A DNA stretch of 64,000 nucleotides from Chloranthus sessilifolius (Eukaryota > Streptophyta > Magnoliopsida > Chloranthales > Chloranthaceae): positions 65,908,646 through 65,972,645 of the forward strand of contig CM037585.1 in NCBI GenBank assembly GCA_021018995.1, read 5' to 3'. The position numbers and the translations under genes are program-made. How positions within the stretch are numbered: the first letter of the stretch is position 1; every line of letters starts with the position of its first letter. A model generated the notes under the pieces. It saw only the letters and a list, made by a program, of their open reading frames with translations, did no database searches and was not told where the DNA came from. Shown here in pieces: positions 48,400-59,625 of the stretch.

Positions 48400-49100
48400 A
48401 GCATATGCAAAAATTTTGAAAGATATTTGCACTCACAAAAGACAGTCTAGGATACAGTTATCCAAGAAGGTCTTTGCTGTGGAAAGAGTTAATCAGGTGT
48501 TATCCATTGCCACACCTCCTAAACTTCAAGATCCTAGAATCCCCATAATCCCTTGCATTATTGGGGAACATACCATTGAAAAGGCTTTATTAGATCTGGG
48601 TGCTAGTGTCAACCTACTTCCATATTCTGTATATGAGAAACTAGGTTTGGGAGAATTAAAACCCACTCATGTGGTGTTACAACTAGCGATGATCCGAGAG
48701 GAAGCCAGTTGGGATGATTGAAGATGTATTGGTGGGAGTAGATAAATTTTTCTACCCTGCTGATTTTCTAGTTTTGGACATGGAACCTACCAAAAGCAAA
48801 ACTTCCATCCCTATCATTCTGGGAAGACCATTCCTGGCTATAGCAAATGCTTGCATTCAATGCAGGTCTGGTATTATGGAAATCTCTTTTAGAAACATGA
48901 AGGTAAAATTAAATGTTTATAACGCAGTCACACAACCTCAATTCAGCTCTGAGGAATGTTTTCATGTTGATCTATTGGATGAACTGGTAGAAGGGTCTTT
49001 ACTAGCTTTCTACTGGTGTGAAGATTTCACCACAGATGCTAAAGATGCTTGGGGAAATTCGAGAAGAAAAGCGGTTGTATCTCAAAGTATGAGGAAGTAA
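48400..49100 (+). pseudogene. Element E protease region (fossil)
   Basis: KALLDLGASVNLLPYSVYEK carries the DLGAS active-site form of Athila proteases. GLGELKPTHVVLQLA and DFLVLDMEP follow, then IPIILGRPFLAIANACIQC. It matches the B protease region closely. It acts as a dimer to cut Gag-Pol. Confidence 0.88.
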
Positions 49101-49289
49101 ATGTTGTGCAAGGAACTCATAATCAATCGAAGTTTCTTTTCTTGAAACCTACTACTCTTCCCCTTCCACAAATAAGGTACCTTTGTTACCTTCTTTTCTC
49201 GCAACCACGATTTAGAATCAAGCAAATCGAAAATTTGAAATATGTGTTTTAGGAGATCATAAATCATTGCTCAATTACTTCTTCCTCCC

Positions 49290-50760
49290 TCACAAAGGAG
49301 CAAGAGGAAGAGCTGTTGATTGTTTTGAAAGAACATAGAAGGGCAATTGGCTGGACTATTGCTGATTTGGGAGGAATCAGTCCAGCTGTTTGCATGCACA
49401 AAATCCATTTGGAAGAAGATGCAAAGCCTTCAAGGGAAATGCAAAGGAGGCTAAACCCGCATATGCAAGAAGTGGTCATGAAAGAGGTTGTTAAATTGTT
49501 GGATGCAGGGGTCATTTACCCCATTTAAGATTCAGCTTGGGTGGCACCTACACAGGTGGTACCTAAGAAATCTAGGATCACTGTTGTAACCTCAGATTCT
49601 GGTGAGCTTATGTCAACCAGACAAACAACTAGGTGGAGGGTCTGTATTGATTACAGAAAATTAAATTCAATGACCAGAAAAGACCATTTCCCTCTCCCAT
49701 TCATTGATCAGATTTTAGATAAGCCAGCAGGAAAAGCTTATTACTGTTTTCTTGATGGTTACTCTGGTTACAACCAGATTCCTGTGTGCCCACAAGATCA
49801 GGAAAACACCATATTCACTTGCCCTTTTGGCACTTTTGCCTATAGGAGAATGCCATTTGGTCTTTGTAATGCCCCTGCTACCTTTCAAAGATGCATGTAT
49901 TCCATTTTCTCTAATATGATTGACCAATTTATGGAGATTTTTATGGATGATTTTTCAATCTACGGAGACAATTTTTCCCAGTGTTTACATCATCTCAAAT
50001 TAGTGTTACAGAGATGTGAAGAAACCAATCTAGTTTTGAGCTGGGAAAAGAGCCATTTCATGGTCACCCAAGGCATTGTCCTTGGCCATGTTGTTTCCCA
50101 CAAGGGCATTGAGGTGGACAGAGCAAAAATTGATTTAATTGTACATTTACCACCTCCCCAAACTGTTAAACAAATCAGAAGTTTTCTGGGACATGCTGGA
50201 TTTTACAGAAGGTTCATTAAGGACTTCAGTAAAATAACCAAGCCTCTTTGTCATTTTTTATGCCAAGATGTCCCTTTTGTTTTCAATAATGAATGCATGA
50301 AGGCATTTGAATTCTTAAAAAACTGTTTGATTTCAGCTCCAATATTGCAGTCTCCAGATTATTCACTACCTTTTGAACTGATGTGTGATGCATCAGATTA
50401 TGCTTTGGGGGCTGTCCTAAGACAGAGAAAGGAAAAGCTGCCTCATGTCATAGCTTATGCCAGTAGATCAATGATTGATGCACAGCTCAATTACACAACA
50501 ACTGAGAAGGAGCTGCTGGCAATTGTTTTTGCTTTAGAGAAATTTTGGTCATATGTCTTGGGTTCACAAATAGTGGTGTTCACTGACCACTCTGCCTTGA
50601 AATACCTTCTGTCTAAAAAGGACACCAAACCAAGATTAATCAGGTGGATTCTCCTATTACAGGAATTTGATTTACAGATCAAAGATAAAAAGGGGGTGGA
50701 GAATGTGGTGGCTGATCACCCGTCTAGAATTTTAAATGCTGAGATTGATAGGCTGCCTAT
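49290..50760 (+). pseudogene. Element E reverse transcriptase and RNase H (fossil)
   Basis: RT core: [71 protein letters not shown] and the catalytic [11 protein letters not shown]. The thumb/connection has [20 protein letters not shown]. RNase [46 protein letters not shown] and a final VVADHPSRI. These are the enzymes that copy element RNA into DNA and remove the RNA strand. This is the best-preserved domain of the window and the only RT catalytic core in it. Confidence 0.93.
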
Positions 50761-50799
50761 CAATGAATCTTTCCCTGATGAGCAACTTTTTGCTATTAG

Positions 50800-52090
50800 T
50801 GTATACACTCCTTGGTTTGCAAACATAGTCAACTTTTTGGCTACTGGGAGAATTCCTCAATATTGGAATAAAATGGATAAAGATCTTTTCTTCTCAAAGG
50901 TTAAACATTTCATCTGGGAAGATCCTTATCTGTTTAAGAGTTGTGCAGACCAAATGATAAGAAGATGTGTCCCTGACCAAGAGTTTCATAGAATACTTTC
51001 TATGTGTCATGAACAGGCCTGTGGAGGTCATTTTAGTGGAAACAAAACTGCTGCAAAGGTTTTGCAGTGTGGATTTTATTGGCCTACACTTTTCAAAGAT
51101 GCTCAAAGACTGTAAGTCTTGCCGTAATCGAAATTGGGCAAGATTTCCAAGAGAAACTCAATGCCTTTACGTATTATTTTGGTAGTTGAGTTGTTTGATG
51201 TTTGGGGGATAGACTTCATGGGTCCCTTTCCTCCTTCCAATGGGTATAATTTCATTTTAGTAGCTGTGGATTATGTATCCAAATGGATTGAAGCCACAAC
51301 CACTAAAACAAATGATCACAAAGTGGTTCTTAAATTTCTAAAGGAGCACATTTTTTCCAGGTTTGGTTTTCCCAGAGCCATTATCAGTGATGGGGGAAGC
51401 CATTTTTATAATAAACATTTTGAAACTTTATTGAAAAAATACTCTGTGACTCATAGAGTAGCTACTCCATATCATCCACAAACCAGTGGACAAGTGGAGA
51501 TTTCCAATAGAGAAATCAAACATATACTGGAAAAGACTGTGAAGAAGGACAGAAAGGATTGGTCCTTTAAGCTGAATGATGCATTGTGGGCATATAGGAC
51601 AGCCTATAAAACCCCAATTGGCATGTCCCCATTCAGGTTGGTCTATGGCAAAGCATGCCATTTACCAGTGGAGTTAGAATATAAAGCCTTTTGGGCCATT
51701 AAAACATTGAACATGGATCTAACTACTGCTGGTAATCACAGGAAACTATAACTTGCTGAGTTGGAGGAACTGAGAATGGATGCATACACAAATTCAAGAG
51801 TTTACAAAGAGAAAGTCAAAGCTTTCCATGATAAAAAATTGTTGAGAAAAGAGTTCACAGCTGGCTCTAAGGTATGGTTATTTAACTCAAAACTCAAGTT
51901 TTTTCCTGGAAAGCTGAGATCCAGATGGGAAGGGACATATACTGTCATTCAGTGGCTCATCGGCTGTTGACATCCTAGATCCAAGTAATGGAAGAATCTT
52001 GAAAGTAAATGGTCACAGGCTCAAACCATGCATTGAAAATACCCTGGAGCCTGTGCTGCCCATCTATCATCAAGAACCTCCCCAAATCTG
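50800..52090 (+). pseudogene. Element E integrase (fossil)
   Basis: Zinc-binding H2C2 region: [20 protein letters not shown] and [16 protein letters not shown]. The catalytic core has [30 protein letters not shown] and [20 protein letters not shown], giving the D, D and E of the D,D(35)E triad. The C-terminal part, ARTSYKTPIG-type, reads [20 protein letters not shown] and later FPGKLRSRWEGTYTV. No chromodomain follows. It inserts the DNA copy into the genome. Confidence 0.9.
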
Positions 52091-52803
52091 ATGGTATACA
52101 ACTGTACAATATGCTTTTAGTTCATGGTTTTTGCTTAGTTTCTTTTTCTCTGTTTTTATTCATGATTTGTCTCTTTTTGCATGGTTTAAATATGTGAAAA
52201 GTTAAGTCGTAAAGTAAAAATTATCTTTTCGCAAAGTTCAATTTACTTTTCGAAAAGACTCTGGATTTGTAACGAACTGCTCGAAAGTAAGGATTTGCTT
52301 TTCGAATAGTTGGTTCTGAAGCTATTTTCTTTTCGAAATGATGTTTCTGAAGCCATTTTATTTTCGAAAAGATGTTTCTGAAGCTATTAACTTTTCGAAT
52401 GGTACTGATGCCATTCGCAGTTGTAAAAAAGTCTATTTTGGAACTTTTCAAAAACTTAAAAAGGACTTTGCGAAATTAACTCTGAGCATATTTAAACCCT
52501 TTCGAAGTAAGGGTTTCATATTTGAAAGCTTTCTGAGAACGACCTGTTCCACAGAAACCCTATTTCTCTCTTTCCTTGCGTGATTTTAGAATCTAGCCAT
52601 ACTTTTCTTCACTTTTGTTCGATCATTTGAGTTTTCAGAGAAGGATTTTAGCTTCTAGTCTGGGGGATTTCAGCAAGCAAGCAACACGCTCAATCAAAAA
52701 CCCTAGATCTCAGTATTCTTCTGCGCATTCCCTCTGTTTATCATTTGCAAAATTTGATTTTGTGTCAGCATCTGTTGTGGGCATTTTCATACACAAATTT
52801 AGA
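52091..52803 (+). promoter_or_regulatory. ORF3 leader of element E: motif array and TATA-like site
   Basis: Noncoding gap. At 52205-52515 CTTTTCGAA, TTTTCGAAAAG, CTTTTCGCAAAG and related words repeat about a dozen times, matching the E LTR promoter array. TATTTAAA (52489-52496) lies 308 bp before the ORF3 ATG. T-rich tracts at 52114-52190 ending in TTAG could alternatively serve as splice acceptors. Confidence 0.62.
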
Positions 52804-55253
52804 ATGGGAAAAGCGAAGAAATCATTGGCTGCCATGTTCCCAAAATCCTCTGCTAAGAAAGTTAGCAAACCTACCCCTAAAGGAAAAACCAAAACTTCCG
52901 CCAAAAGAAAATTATCAATGGATAAAGCGGATAGGGTGGAGAAAGGTAAGAAAGTGAGACATGAGGAACCCATCCCCGCAGCTGTTAGTCTTGAGCCTGA
53001 GCTTCCTCCTCTGCCTATACATTTGGTACTGCCAAATCCATTCATTAAAGCTCAGAAGCTAATTCCTGAGCTGATTGTGGACGAAACTTTTTTCGTCAAC
53101 AAACCAGATTGTCTGCTATCTCTAAGATACATGAGAGTTGCCTCACTAAGCAATATCCTTACCCCTCTGCCAGAGAAAATTTACTCGCGTATGGTGAAAT
53201 TATGGTACCAAAACCTGGTAAAAGTCACTGAAAGAGATGCTGATGTCCCCACCCTGGTTATCTTTATTGATGATTGCGATCTAACTGTCACATTTGAAGA
53301 CATAGGGAATGCTTTGGGGATACCCTTCCAATTTGATCCTTCTGGTCCATTGGCTGCACTAGAAGCAGCCTCTTTTAGAGAAATGGCTACACATTTAACC
53401 CAATGAATTGTTGGCACTGGACAGTCCATCATGAGGAGAGACCTAGCCCCCCAATTTTTATTGATGGATTCCATTTTGAGGGGAAGTTTTATGTCACCGG
53501 GCACAACCAAGAGAGGAGAACACCAATTCTAAAGGCTCTCTTTCATTTTTCTAAGGGGCAGTTTTTCAATGCCCCTATGTTAATTTTTAAAGCCATGGCT
53601 GATATTAGTGCCAAGTTGAAAAAGGAGCAGAAATTAGCTGGACTCCCATTTGGTAGATTGATCACAGCCCTCCTCAGAGCCAAGTTTGACATTGATGACC
53701 AGGAGCCATTTGAAGTCATAACCCCTCACAATTTTGGGAAAAAGGCTTGGACTATAAGCCAAGCCATGCTGAAAAGACTGAGAGAAGAAGGTGAACCTGC
53801 ACCTACACCTGCAGCTGTTAATGAACCTGCCCCTGCAGCTCCCTTAGAACTAGTTTTGCCAGGTCCTGAGGTGACCAGCTCTTTCGCTGCACCAATTCTT
53901 GAAGCAGCTCTGCCAGACCCTGTGGTGACCAGCTCTTTAGCTGCACCCATTCTTTAAGAAACTATCCTCCCCATGGTGACCAGCTCTTTAGCTGCTCCAA
54001 TTCTTGAGGAAATTGGCCTTTTACCCTCCTCACCTAGTCCAGCCCCTGCCACATCACCTACCCCAGCTGTCCCATCTCCCATACCCACCATTATCCCAAT
54101 TATAGATTCCCCCTTTACACCAACCACTCCAACCATACTCACACCACCAATTTCTCCCACCAATGCCCAACTTTTGGCTGCAGACTTTATTGCCCAATCT
54201 CCTTGCACTCCTCTGCTCCAAAGCCCTTCAAATTCACTTGCTCATTCAGCCCACACACCTGAAGTATCCCATACACCTGAACCTGAGCCTTTTACTACAG
54301 AGGCTTATTCCTCATTAATGGGATCTACTTTTGAAACCGTGGGGCTTGAACCTATCCCTATACCTGACCCTCATCATTTCACTCACCTACCTACTTCTCC
54401 CTTTACAACCATTTCACCCGTTGCACCTCCACCATCCACTTCAGTTGTACCAGTCCCTGCTATGCACACCTCTCCCCCACCTGCATCTATTAACCAAATA
54501 CTTGCCTACCTCCAATCCATCCAAGCCCAACTACAACTCAACACAGAAAACCAGTCTGTGACCAATGGCCTTCTCCAAACTTTAGCCTCCACATCCTACA
54601 CAACCACCATTACCCCTGTACCTATTGTTGATGCCCATGCTACCCAAACTGAACTTGAAGTACCTCTGATTGCGTCCCCTTCACCACTCCTTACTTTCTC
54701 TGAGCAAGCCACTCAGACCGACCCTGAAGTCCTCCTTCTGGACACTTCTTCTCCCACTCCCACAGCTGGGATACCTTTGGTCCCCTATCATTCCATTCCC
54801 CTCCCCAGATTTGCCACCCTCCGAAGAGCCATGGAAGAAAATCCATATATCTGCAGAGATGTTCTAAAGGGATTAGCTGATTTACTAGCCTACATTAGAA
54901 CCCCCTATGAAAACCAAATTCGAAAATTGGAGTTATTTATGAAATTTGAAAGAGAGAAAATGAAGGACTTGCTGGGGCAAACTTTCCAGATGATTCAGAG
55001 TGAGCAGCATAAGGTGGCCATGTTGCAAGCACAGCTTGACCAGGAAAAATTGAAGACCACTAGACTTGGCAAGTACATTGGCCTCACCAAAAAGATCAAA
55101 TCAGAGGAATACACTGAGCTGCAAAATACAATCCAGGAGAAAGCTAAATCAAGTTCAGACTCCAATACTGATTCTAGTTCTGACTCTGACAGTGACTCCA
55201 GTTCTGAGCCCATTGAACCAACTTATGATACAGATTTTGACCCCAGTTATTAA
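52804..55253 (+). pseudogene. Element E ORF3 region (fossil)
   Basis: Start at MGKAKKSLAAMFPKSSAKKV, chosen over an upstream in-frame ATG (52615) because all four ORF3 copies open with a short basic stretch. The N-terminal domain has PLPEKIYSRMVKLWYQNLVK, FIDDCDLTVTFEDIGNALGI, FREMATHLTQ, RRTPILKALFHFSKGQFF and GLPFGRLITALLR. A linker with repeats of VTSSFAAPILE/VTSSLAAPILE and a long Pro/Ser/Thr stretch follows. Then come LRRAMEENPYICRDVLKGLA, a long charged helix likely to form a coiled coil, and a Ser/Asp tail. No membrane segment. Few breaks. Confidence 0.8.
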
Positions 55254-55412
55254 AGCACTTTATACTTATCTGTGTTATGAGCTTGTAATATAAATTTTGG
55301 TTTTTCTTATGAAATTACTGTGCATTTCTGTCTGTCCTCTTGTCATCATGATTTTTTTTTTCTTGCTTATGTCTCTTCTTTGCTTTGGACCAGTGTGGAC
55401 CCTGCTCCCCTT

Positions 55413-55427
55413 TGGTTTGGGGGTGTG
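55413..55427 (+). other. Internal polypurine-tract-like motif (E)
   Basis: TGGTTTGGGGGTGTG, preceded by GACCAGTGTGGACCCTGCTC, 1.6 kb upstream of the 3' LTR. Confidence 0.6.
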
Positions 55428-56934
55428 ACAAAAATGTCAATAATCAATAATTGAGTTAACATCACTGCAGCTTATGATCAGTGGAATTTTTGAAAATGAA
55501 GTAATTTCACACTCACACCTGCTGTTTTGAAAAAAATGAAGAAGTTAAAAACTTTTTGAAATTAATTTCTAGTGTAATTCTAATACTTTCATGAAGTGAA
55601 TGTCAGGAAATTTTCAAAAGAAAATTGATGTTTTAGTAAACCTAAAAAGAGGGAAAACAGTGATGATACACCTCAGGAATTTGATAAAAAAACTACACCC
55701 AGTGAGGTTTGGGCCTGAAATGTATTCTTTGGAGGTATGAATTGGTAATTTTTTCTGCTTTTGGGACTGATTGAACCTGCTTACTTGCATTAGAAGTTAC
55801 ACATATCCAAATTGAAATAATTTGACAGCACTCGTGATATTAAAGACATGATGTAAGGCCTCCTTTTGGACAGTTTGAACCTTACAAAGCCCCACCTTTT
55901 GAAACGGCCCTTGATACACACCATTTGAGCTTTACAAATCTAAGATTTCTTTGAAACCTCATCTAATAACCTCATCACCTTCATTTAGCCTAACCCTCAC
56001 TCTGAGAAGTCAGAAGATAAAGGGAAGGAAGCTGAAGAAAGGAGAATTGAGTAATAACAAGAGAAGAATAAAAAATTGAAGGCAATGATGTATCAGCAGA
56101 AGAAATGTGGCATTCCAGTCAATGCTAATTTAAAAAAAAAAAACAAAAAAAAAAAAATATTTTGAGAAAAACAAAAAGAGAGAAGACATTTCATTGGAAG
56201 TTTGAAAAAGAAAGAGAAAAAGATGGCCACTTTGGCTCTGGAAATTCAAAGAAGAAGTTGAAAATATGCTGAATTAAAGAAGGTTTGTGTATCACCTCCT
56301 TACCTTCACTGACTTCTCAATTTTGAACACCATTCCACCCCTCTATTCTTGAGAAATTTCACCCATAAGCCACATTACAACCCCAGTAAAGTCTTTACTG
56401 ATCAATAATGGATTGAACTGTCACATGGAGATAAGAATTTGTGTAATCTATGGTGAAAAGAGCAATGAATTCTGAACTAAAAGCAATGCCTATGCTCATG
56501 CTTACAGTCCTATTTGAGGGCTGTAACTGCTCTTGAGCCGTGTGAAATAGTACAACCCTCTTACTTGCCTGTTGAGTGAAAATCCTGGTGAGAGCTGGGT
56601 TTGAAATCAATTCATTGGGGTAACATCAAAGCTGGATTATTAAATAGAGGGCAAGTTGTTCATTCATTTTTCTTGTAAATAACTTTTGACATAAATTGAC
56701 TGAATGGTAACAAGAATTACAGCAGAATGTTAGTTTTGAACTGATGTTTTCCTTGAAAATCTTCTTACAACATGACTGATGCAGGTGTGAATAATCTGAT
56801 TGGATGAAAGTTTGCTATAACAAAACTGCAGTGATCTTAACTGATTTATTGAAGAAGTTTGTGGGTACCTTCACTGAAAACCCTAAGGAGACTTCACTCC
56901 TCCACTAGGGATCACCTAGGGGTTTAAAAGGCTA

Positions 56935-56955
56935 GTTGCATATGCTAAATGCAAC
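56935..56955 (+). other. Stem-loop upstream of the E 3' LTR
   Basis: GTTGCAT-ATGCTAA-ATGCAAC, a perfect 7 bp stem. Its second pair is U-A where B has G-C, a compensated change. Confidence 0.68.
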
Positions 56956-57038
56956 TGTGCTCCCTACAAAAGTGGCTGTTTACTTTGTTTTTAATTTTGC
57001 CTTTGCTCAGGGACTAGCAAAGCTTAGGTTTCGGGGTG

Positions 57039-58864
57039 TGTTGAGAACTGGAAAATACCATTTTTCACCCCTCAACCTGAGTCTTGATAGACCTTTGAGA
57101 GAACTAAATAAGTGTTCTAAGTGCTTCTGTTTCAGCTAACAATAAAAGACAGGCTTAACCATAAAAGTAGCTTAAAAGTGCCAAAAAGATGATAATCCAT
57201 GTCAATCCAAAGGAAGGAAGAGAAGGGACAACCTCACTAGCTGTTAAAAGGTCTGAACTGAAGAGGCAAAGACCTGGTCTCAACCCAGAAAATAAGTATG
57301 GAGCAATTCGAACAGAAAAATGCACTACAGAGTACTTTTGAAGAACTGAAGCTTAGAAAGAACACGAACTCGAAAAGAACTAAAAACTCCAGGCTTAGCT
57401 TTCGAAGAGCACCTGAACTCTTTGAAGAGATAATTGACCTTTTCAAAAAGAAGAAGAACATTGCGAAAAGAGATTCAGGAGTTACAACACCTTGCGAAAA
57501 GTCCCCTAAGCTATGCGAAAAGGAATTCTGGAGATTCCCAGCTTTTGCAAGGGCAATTCAGTAATCTTTTTCACGTGTCCCAATGCATTTAAAAACCTAG
57601 GGACATTCCAGAGGATTCTAAGCATGATGCGAAGGCATATTCCACCCCATGTGAGCACCCAGAGATGAAATAACTTGGCGAGAACTTTTAGAAACTCTAA
57701 CAGACTTTCAAAATGCATAACAGAATTGATGCTTTTGTCACCTGATTGGCTAAACCAGATCGAGCAATTCTGATTGGCCAGAACAGATCTGGATCCTTCT
57801 GCTCGACTACCATTGGTCGATACAGATTTGAGCACTTCTGATTGGTTGATACACATCTGAGCTGGACTTAGGGAAAACTATAAATTGACGAACCATTTGC
57901 CTAATTTGGGCATCCAGATTTTGAGTTTCATTCCTATTCCCCCATTTCCAAATCAGATAGTTTGTCTGAAATCCCTGTAATAGCCTCACTTTTACTTGCA
58001 ATTGAGAGCTGTGAGATACTTCTGTAATTCAAAAGAGAGTTGTATGCAAGACTACAAATCTGAGAGCCGTTTAAGCTGTGCTCTATAATTGTAATGGTGA
58101 ATTTGAAAAGGTTGCTGTAAACCGTACATTCTCCATTGGACTCATGTTAAGGGTTCCCTCTGATCGCCTTATTGCATTAGACTCCTTTAGATTTACTATT
58201 TTTCATGCAATTTCCCTTGATTCATTAATCCTGTGAGAATTAGTGTTTGTAACCTAATCTCTCACGGCATTTGTAGTGATGTTTCTTGTTCTAAATTAAG
58301 GATTTGGATTAAAGACTATTGGATGGTTTATGGCCATTAAAGTGGATAGACCATAGCCATAAGCTTAAATCTAATCCTTGAATTAGATTTATTTCTCTTA
58401 CATCTGCGCTTGTAGCCAGATAAAGATTGGATCGTCTCTCAGTTGAGCTGCAGTCATTCTCATTAGATATCAAGGACCAAATCAAAGTTAGATATTACTT
58501 CTCCATTTTTATAAGTTTACCTCAAAATTCCCCCAACTCGGATCTGGATCATTTAGTTTAACTTTTACTTTTATCATTTAGTTAATGTGACAAATTCAAC
58601 CTCCCATCTTATGTGCTGTCTAGATAAGATAAGAGGCCAGATCTGGAGGTTTATCTTGCATTTTAGAAAAGTTCTCTGTGGACGATCTTTTACTCACTAA
58701 CATTTAAAACTTGCTACAATTGGCCCTGATCTTACAGGCTAATTCACTTCTCTCTGTGTTGATATTTCTTTACTCTTTTTAATATTCTAGATTCATTATA
58801 ACTTAGCAGTTGCAAACCTGTTTTCAAAACACAAATAAATCAATCACACTTAGAAGTAACAACA
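57039..58864 (+). repeat. Element E 3' LTR
   Basis: 1826 bp, paired with 44827-46690. TATA box variant at 57879-57886. Followed by CCCGT (58865-58869). Confidence 0.95.
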
Positions 58865-59625
58865 CCCGTCGAGAGGTTAGAAGTGAAGTTCGACAGGTAC
58901 TGAAGGTGTTCATGTGAAATTCGACAGGTTCTGTAATTGCTATGGGAAGTGAGATGAATTGATAGGTACTAAATCAAGGTGTTTCTTGCAATTTTGACAG
59001 TTACGAATCGCCGAGAGGTTGAAAAACCTCTCGGAGCCTTAATGCCTGAATATTTGTAACCTGTCGAAAGGTTGGGTGAACCTCTCGAATTGTAATTTCC
59101 GTAGCCTATGAACCTGTCGAAGGTTTGAACAACCTCTCGAAACCTTCACTCTGAGAGTCTTCCAAATTCATATGGTTTTAACTGTTCGACATGATGAGTC
59201 AACTTGTCGAATTCTTCTTTACATCCTATCAAAATAGTGCTTTGCTTGCTTTAAATATATCGACAGGTTCATTTCATCCATTCAACACCTTGAGCTAATG
59301 TCTGGTTCCTCCTATGCCCGAGTTTCCATTTTCTTCTTTCTTCTCCACCTCACTGGTTCCCGTTCCAAGTACCTTGCCATTATTCCAGTTGCATCAACTT
59401 TGCAAGGACGACATTTTACACCTGGTTTGAGCCGATTTGATTCTGTGTACTGCAAGTTTCGAGAAGCCCTAGGTTTTTGAGTAAGTTCTTCTTCACCTTC
59501 ATCCTTGTGATTTCTCAGCATTATAATTCTATATTTTTGGAGGATTTACAGTGTGTGCGATTAATTAATTGAGGGAGGAAGATTGATGTGTTTATTGAGA
59601 AGCATTGGGAGGATTTTGAGTCCCA
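58865..59625 (+). promoter_or_regulatory. ORF3 leader of element F: motif array and TATA-like site
   Basis: At 58868-59275 there are about fifteen copies of TTCGACAGG, CCTGTCGAA, CCTCTCGAA and CGAGAGGTT, a variant of the B word. TTTAAATATAT (59250-59260) lies about 370 bp before the ORF3 ATG. E inserted at the first motif of this array. Confidence 0.6.

Larger units (their letters stand above)
55254..57038 (+). other. Conserved 3' noncoding region of element E
   Basis: 1.8 kb: internal polypurine-like motif (55413-55427), TAGAAGTTAC..CCAAATTGAAATA (about 55790-55820), an A-rich run (56130-56160), AATCTATGGTG..GCTCATGCTTACAG (about 56445-56506), the stem-loop (56935-56955) and the terminal tract GCTTAGGTTTCGGGGTG (about 57021-57038). 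Confidence 0.7.
44827..58864 (+). mobile_element. Element E: Athila-like LTR retrotransposon with all coding regions (fossil)
   Basis: 14.0 kb: 5' LTR 44827-46690, tRNA-Asp primer site, gag, protease, reverse transcriptase, RNase H, integrase, ORF3, long 3' noncoding region, polypurine tract and 3' LTR 57039-58864. The duplication CCCGT flanks it (44822-44826, 58865-58869). LTRs differ by about 3-5% by eye, giving an order of one to two million years at usual plant rates. It is the youngest-looking and most complete copy, but broken, with roughly five to ten breaks across gag-pol-ORF3. The integrase has no chromodomain, as in the Athila lineage. Confidence 0.95.

Noticed and set aside
52615-52803. 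Longer start for ORF3 of E
   Set aside because: The extra residues are not basic like other ORF3 starts, and the leader there matches noncoding leader in B and F.
52804-55253. ORF3 as a retroviral-type envelope
   Set aside because: No signal peptide, membrane span or furin-like site is visible in any of the four copies.
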